Assembly: GCF_016056295.1 (NCBI RefSeq)
Contig: NZ_JAECZB010000028.1
Coordinates: 1-50,017 of the forward strand
Length of the DNA stretch: 50,017 nucleotides
Source of the DNA: Atlanticothrix silvestris CENA357
GTDB taxonomy: Bacteria; Cyanobacteriota; Cyanobacteriia; Cyanobacteriales; Nostocaceae
Direction: 5' to 3'
Positions 49,090 to 50,017 of the stretch are shown in pieces. The notes below the pieces were generated by a model, which saw only the letters and a program-made list of their open reading frames with translations, was not told the origin of the DNA and searched no databases. The translations under genes were made by a program, and so were the position numbers. Each line of letters begins with the position of its first letter. Positions within the stretch are counted from its first letter, which is position 1.

Positions 49090-49716
49090 ATGGAATGGCA
49101 CGTAACTGATGCTCAAAGTTTAGCAATCATTGATAGTGAAATCGGCGATCATGTCTTTTCACCCGCAGAGTATGAAATTGTTCGGCGGGTGATATATGCC
49201 ACAGCTGACTTTGAGTATAAGTCTTTAATCCGCTTTTCTGAGCGTGCCTTGCAAGCTGGTGCGGCAGCATTAGCGGCGCGTAGCACTATTGTGGTAGACA
49301 TCCCAATGGTACAAGTAGGTATCGCTTACGACATTCAAAATACTTTTGCTAATCCAGTCTATTGCAGCATGGAAGCTCTGACGCGTCCTCAGAAAGAAAA
49401 AACTCGTGCAGCTTGGGGAATTGAAACTCTAGCCAAGCGTTACCCAGAGGGAATTTTTGTGGTCGGTCAAGCCCAAACAGCATTGACTGCACTGGTTGAT
49501 TTAATCGAAGCCGAGGAAATTCAACCTGCTTTAATCGTTGCGACTCCAGTTGGGTTTGTTAATGTAGATACTGCAAAAGGTCGCTTGCAAGACTCTTTAG
49601 TTCCTCACATTATTATTGACAGTCGCAAAGGTAATGCAGTTGTGGCAGCTGCGATCATTGATGGACTGGTAGACTTGGCTTGGCAAGCATACGAGCAAGA
49701 GGGGAATAGCGAATAG
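49090..49716 (+). CDS. cobH: precorrin-8X methylmutase
   Basis: CobH/CbiC moves a methyl group in precorrin-8X to form hydrogenobyrinate (or the cobalt form), in cobalamin synthesis. The protein is 208 aa. Family marks are DHVFSPAEYEIVRRVIYATA (with the active-site region ATADFEY), VDIPMVQVGI, RAAWGIETL, IFVVGQAQTALTALVDLI, and IVATPVGFVNVDTAKGRL with IIDSRKGNAVVAAAII. Length is normal. Other cob genes are not in the window. It could supply cobalamin for queG at 27109. No cobalamin riboswitch was recognised upstream. Confidence 0.95.
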   Translation: MEWHVTDAQSLAIIDSEIGDHVFSPAEYEIVRRVIYATADFEYKSLIRFSERALQAGAAALAARSTIVVDIPMVQVGIAYDIQNTFANPVYCSMEALTRPQKEKTRAAWGIETLAKRYPEGIFVVGQAQTALTALVDLIEAEEIQPALIVATPVGFVNVDTAKGRLQDSLVPHIIIDSRKGNAVVAAAIIDGLVDLAWQAYEQEGNSE

Positions 49717-49814
49717 GAGAGCAGGGGAGCAGGGGAGCAAGAGGAATAACAACTGATACCAATTCACTAAAAAAATGATAGAAATAGTTAAGTCAGAAAT
49801 ATGAGCAGAAGTTC

Positions 49815-50017
49815 ATGGCTGGAGTCACCAAAGTAAAAATAGAAGAATCGGCAGAGGAATTACGTGAACTGCTGAAAAAACAGAAAACAGCATTAGGAAA
49901 AGAACGTATTCAAGCATTGTATTTACTAAAGATAGGTCAGGTAAGGACAATACAAGATTTAGCGGTAGTGTTGGGAAGAGGAAGTGCCACAGTACAAAGG
50001 TGGTTCAAGGCTTATAC
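49815..50017 (+). CDS. IS630-type transposase, N-terminal part (runs off the window)
   Basis: Open to the window edge from the ATG at 49815, 67 codons. It reads MAGVTKVKIEESAEELRELL, then KKQKTALGKERIQALYLLKI and a helix-turn-helix TIQDLAVVLGRGSATVQRWF. This is the N-terminal DNA-binding region of IS630-family or related helix-turn-helix transposases common in Nostoc. The catalytic DDE part lies outside. The IS left end may be the AT-rich sequence starting near 49752 (TGATACCAATTC), ahead of the gene. Confidence 0.75.
   Translation, partial: MAGVTKVKIEESAEELRELLKKQKTALGKERIQALYLLKIGQVRTIQDLAVVLGRGSATVQRWFKAY

Overview
The window looks like chromosome of a filamentous, Nostoc/Anabaena-type cyanobacterium. 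The evidence is the photosynthetic gene set (psbV, petE, petJ, flavodoxin isiB, two halves of a split orange carotenoid protein), more than 40 copies of the octamer GCGATCGC (HIP1), heptamer tandem repeats between genes (STRR type), a PEP-CTERM protein, and many cyanobacteria-only families (DUF3318, DUF1838, IF-2N-like, cNMP/C39-like ABC exporter). No rRNA or tRNA gene was seen.

Layout. 0-1.1 kb: a small secreted protein and a 0.7 kb gap with two minus-strand terminators that have no gene in front of them. 1.1-3.4 kb: a photosynthetic electron-carrier block, psbV, petE (plastocyanin) and petJ (cytochrome c6), with a hairpin between the two interchangeable carriers. 3.5-9 kb: a TonB-like protein, a lipase-like hydrolase, a cytochrome b6 paralog with altered heme ligands, and an amino-acid ABC transporter pair (natG- and natF-like) without its second permease or ATPase. 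9.7-16.3 kb: conserved cyanobacterial proteins, queE, a STAS domain fused to a sugar-phosphate transferase, an ABC permease, and an iron-stress pair isiB plus an isiC-like hydrolase. 16.9-22.7 kb: a degenerate alpha/beta hydrolase, a lectin-like protein, an ARM-type membrane protein, ftsE, a VapBC-type toxin-antitoxin pair and a WecG/TagA glycosyltransferase.

23.3-26.4 kb: a LuxR-type response regulator, then a receiver-GAF-PP2C phosphatase and an RsbW-like kinase, the two enzymes of a partner-switching circuit with no STAS partner beside them. 26.5-32.3 kb: photoprotection genes (CTDH and HCP, the two halves of OCP) interleaved with queG, a HAD phosphatase, a Doc-type toxin-antitoxin pair and a carotenoid-desaturase-like flavoprotein. 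32.3-32.6 kb: a tiny decayed CRISPR array cut by a dispersed repeat. 32.8-39.3 kb: metabolic and hypothetical genes (DUF72, DUF1838, aldo/keto reductase, ATP-grasp ligase, GNAT, PEP-CTERM). 39.3-40.8 kb: a gene-poor stretch with a dead transposase. 40.8-45.5 kb: a type I secretion exporter with its HlyD-type adaptor. 45.6-49.7 kb: DUF427, small membrane proteins (YtxH, DUF948), a TPM-domain protein and cobH. The window ends inside an IS630-type transposase gene.

Most promising leads: (1) the STAS-sugar transferase fusion keeps the phosphorylatable DSSGLG motif and may be an output of a partner switch, for which phosphatase and kinase genes lie 11 kb away; (2) the CRISPR remnant has regular 73-74 nt spacing and a first repeat truncated by a dispersed repeat; (3) the split-OCP genes sit near a carotenoid-type flavoprotein; (4) the PetB-like protein has Gln in place of one heme-ligand His. 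All functions come from reading protein motifs by eye; no database search was run.
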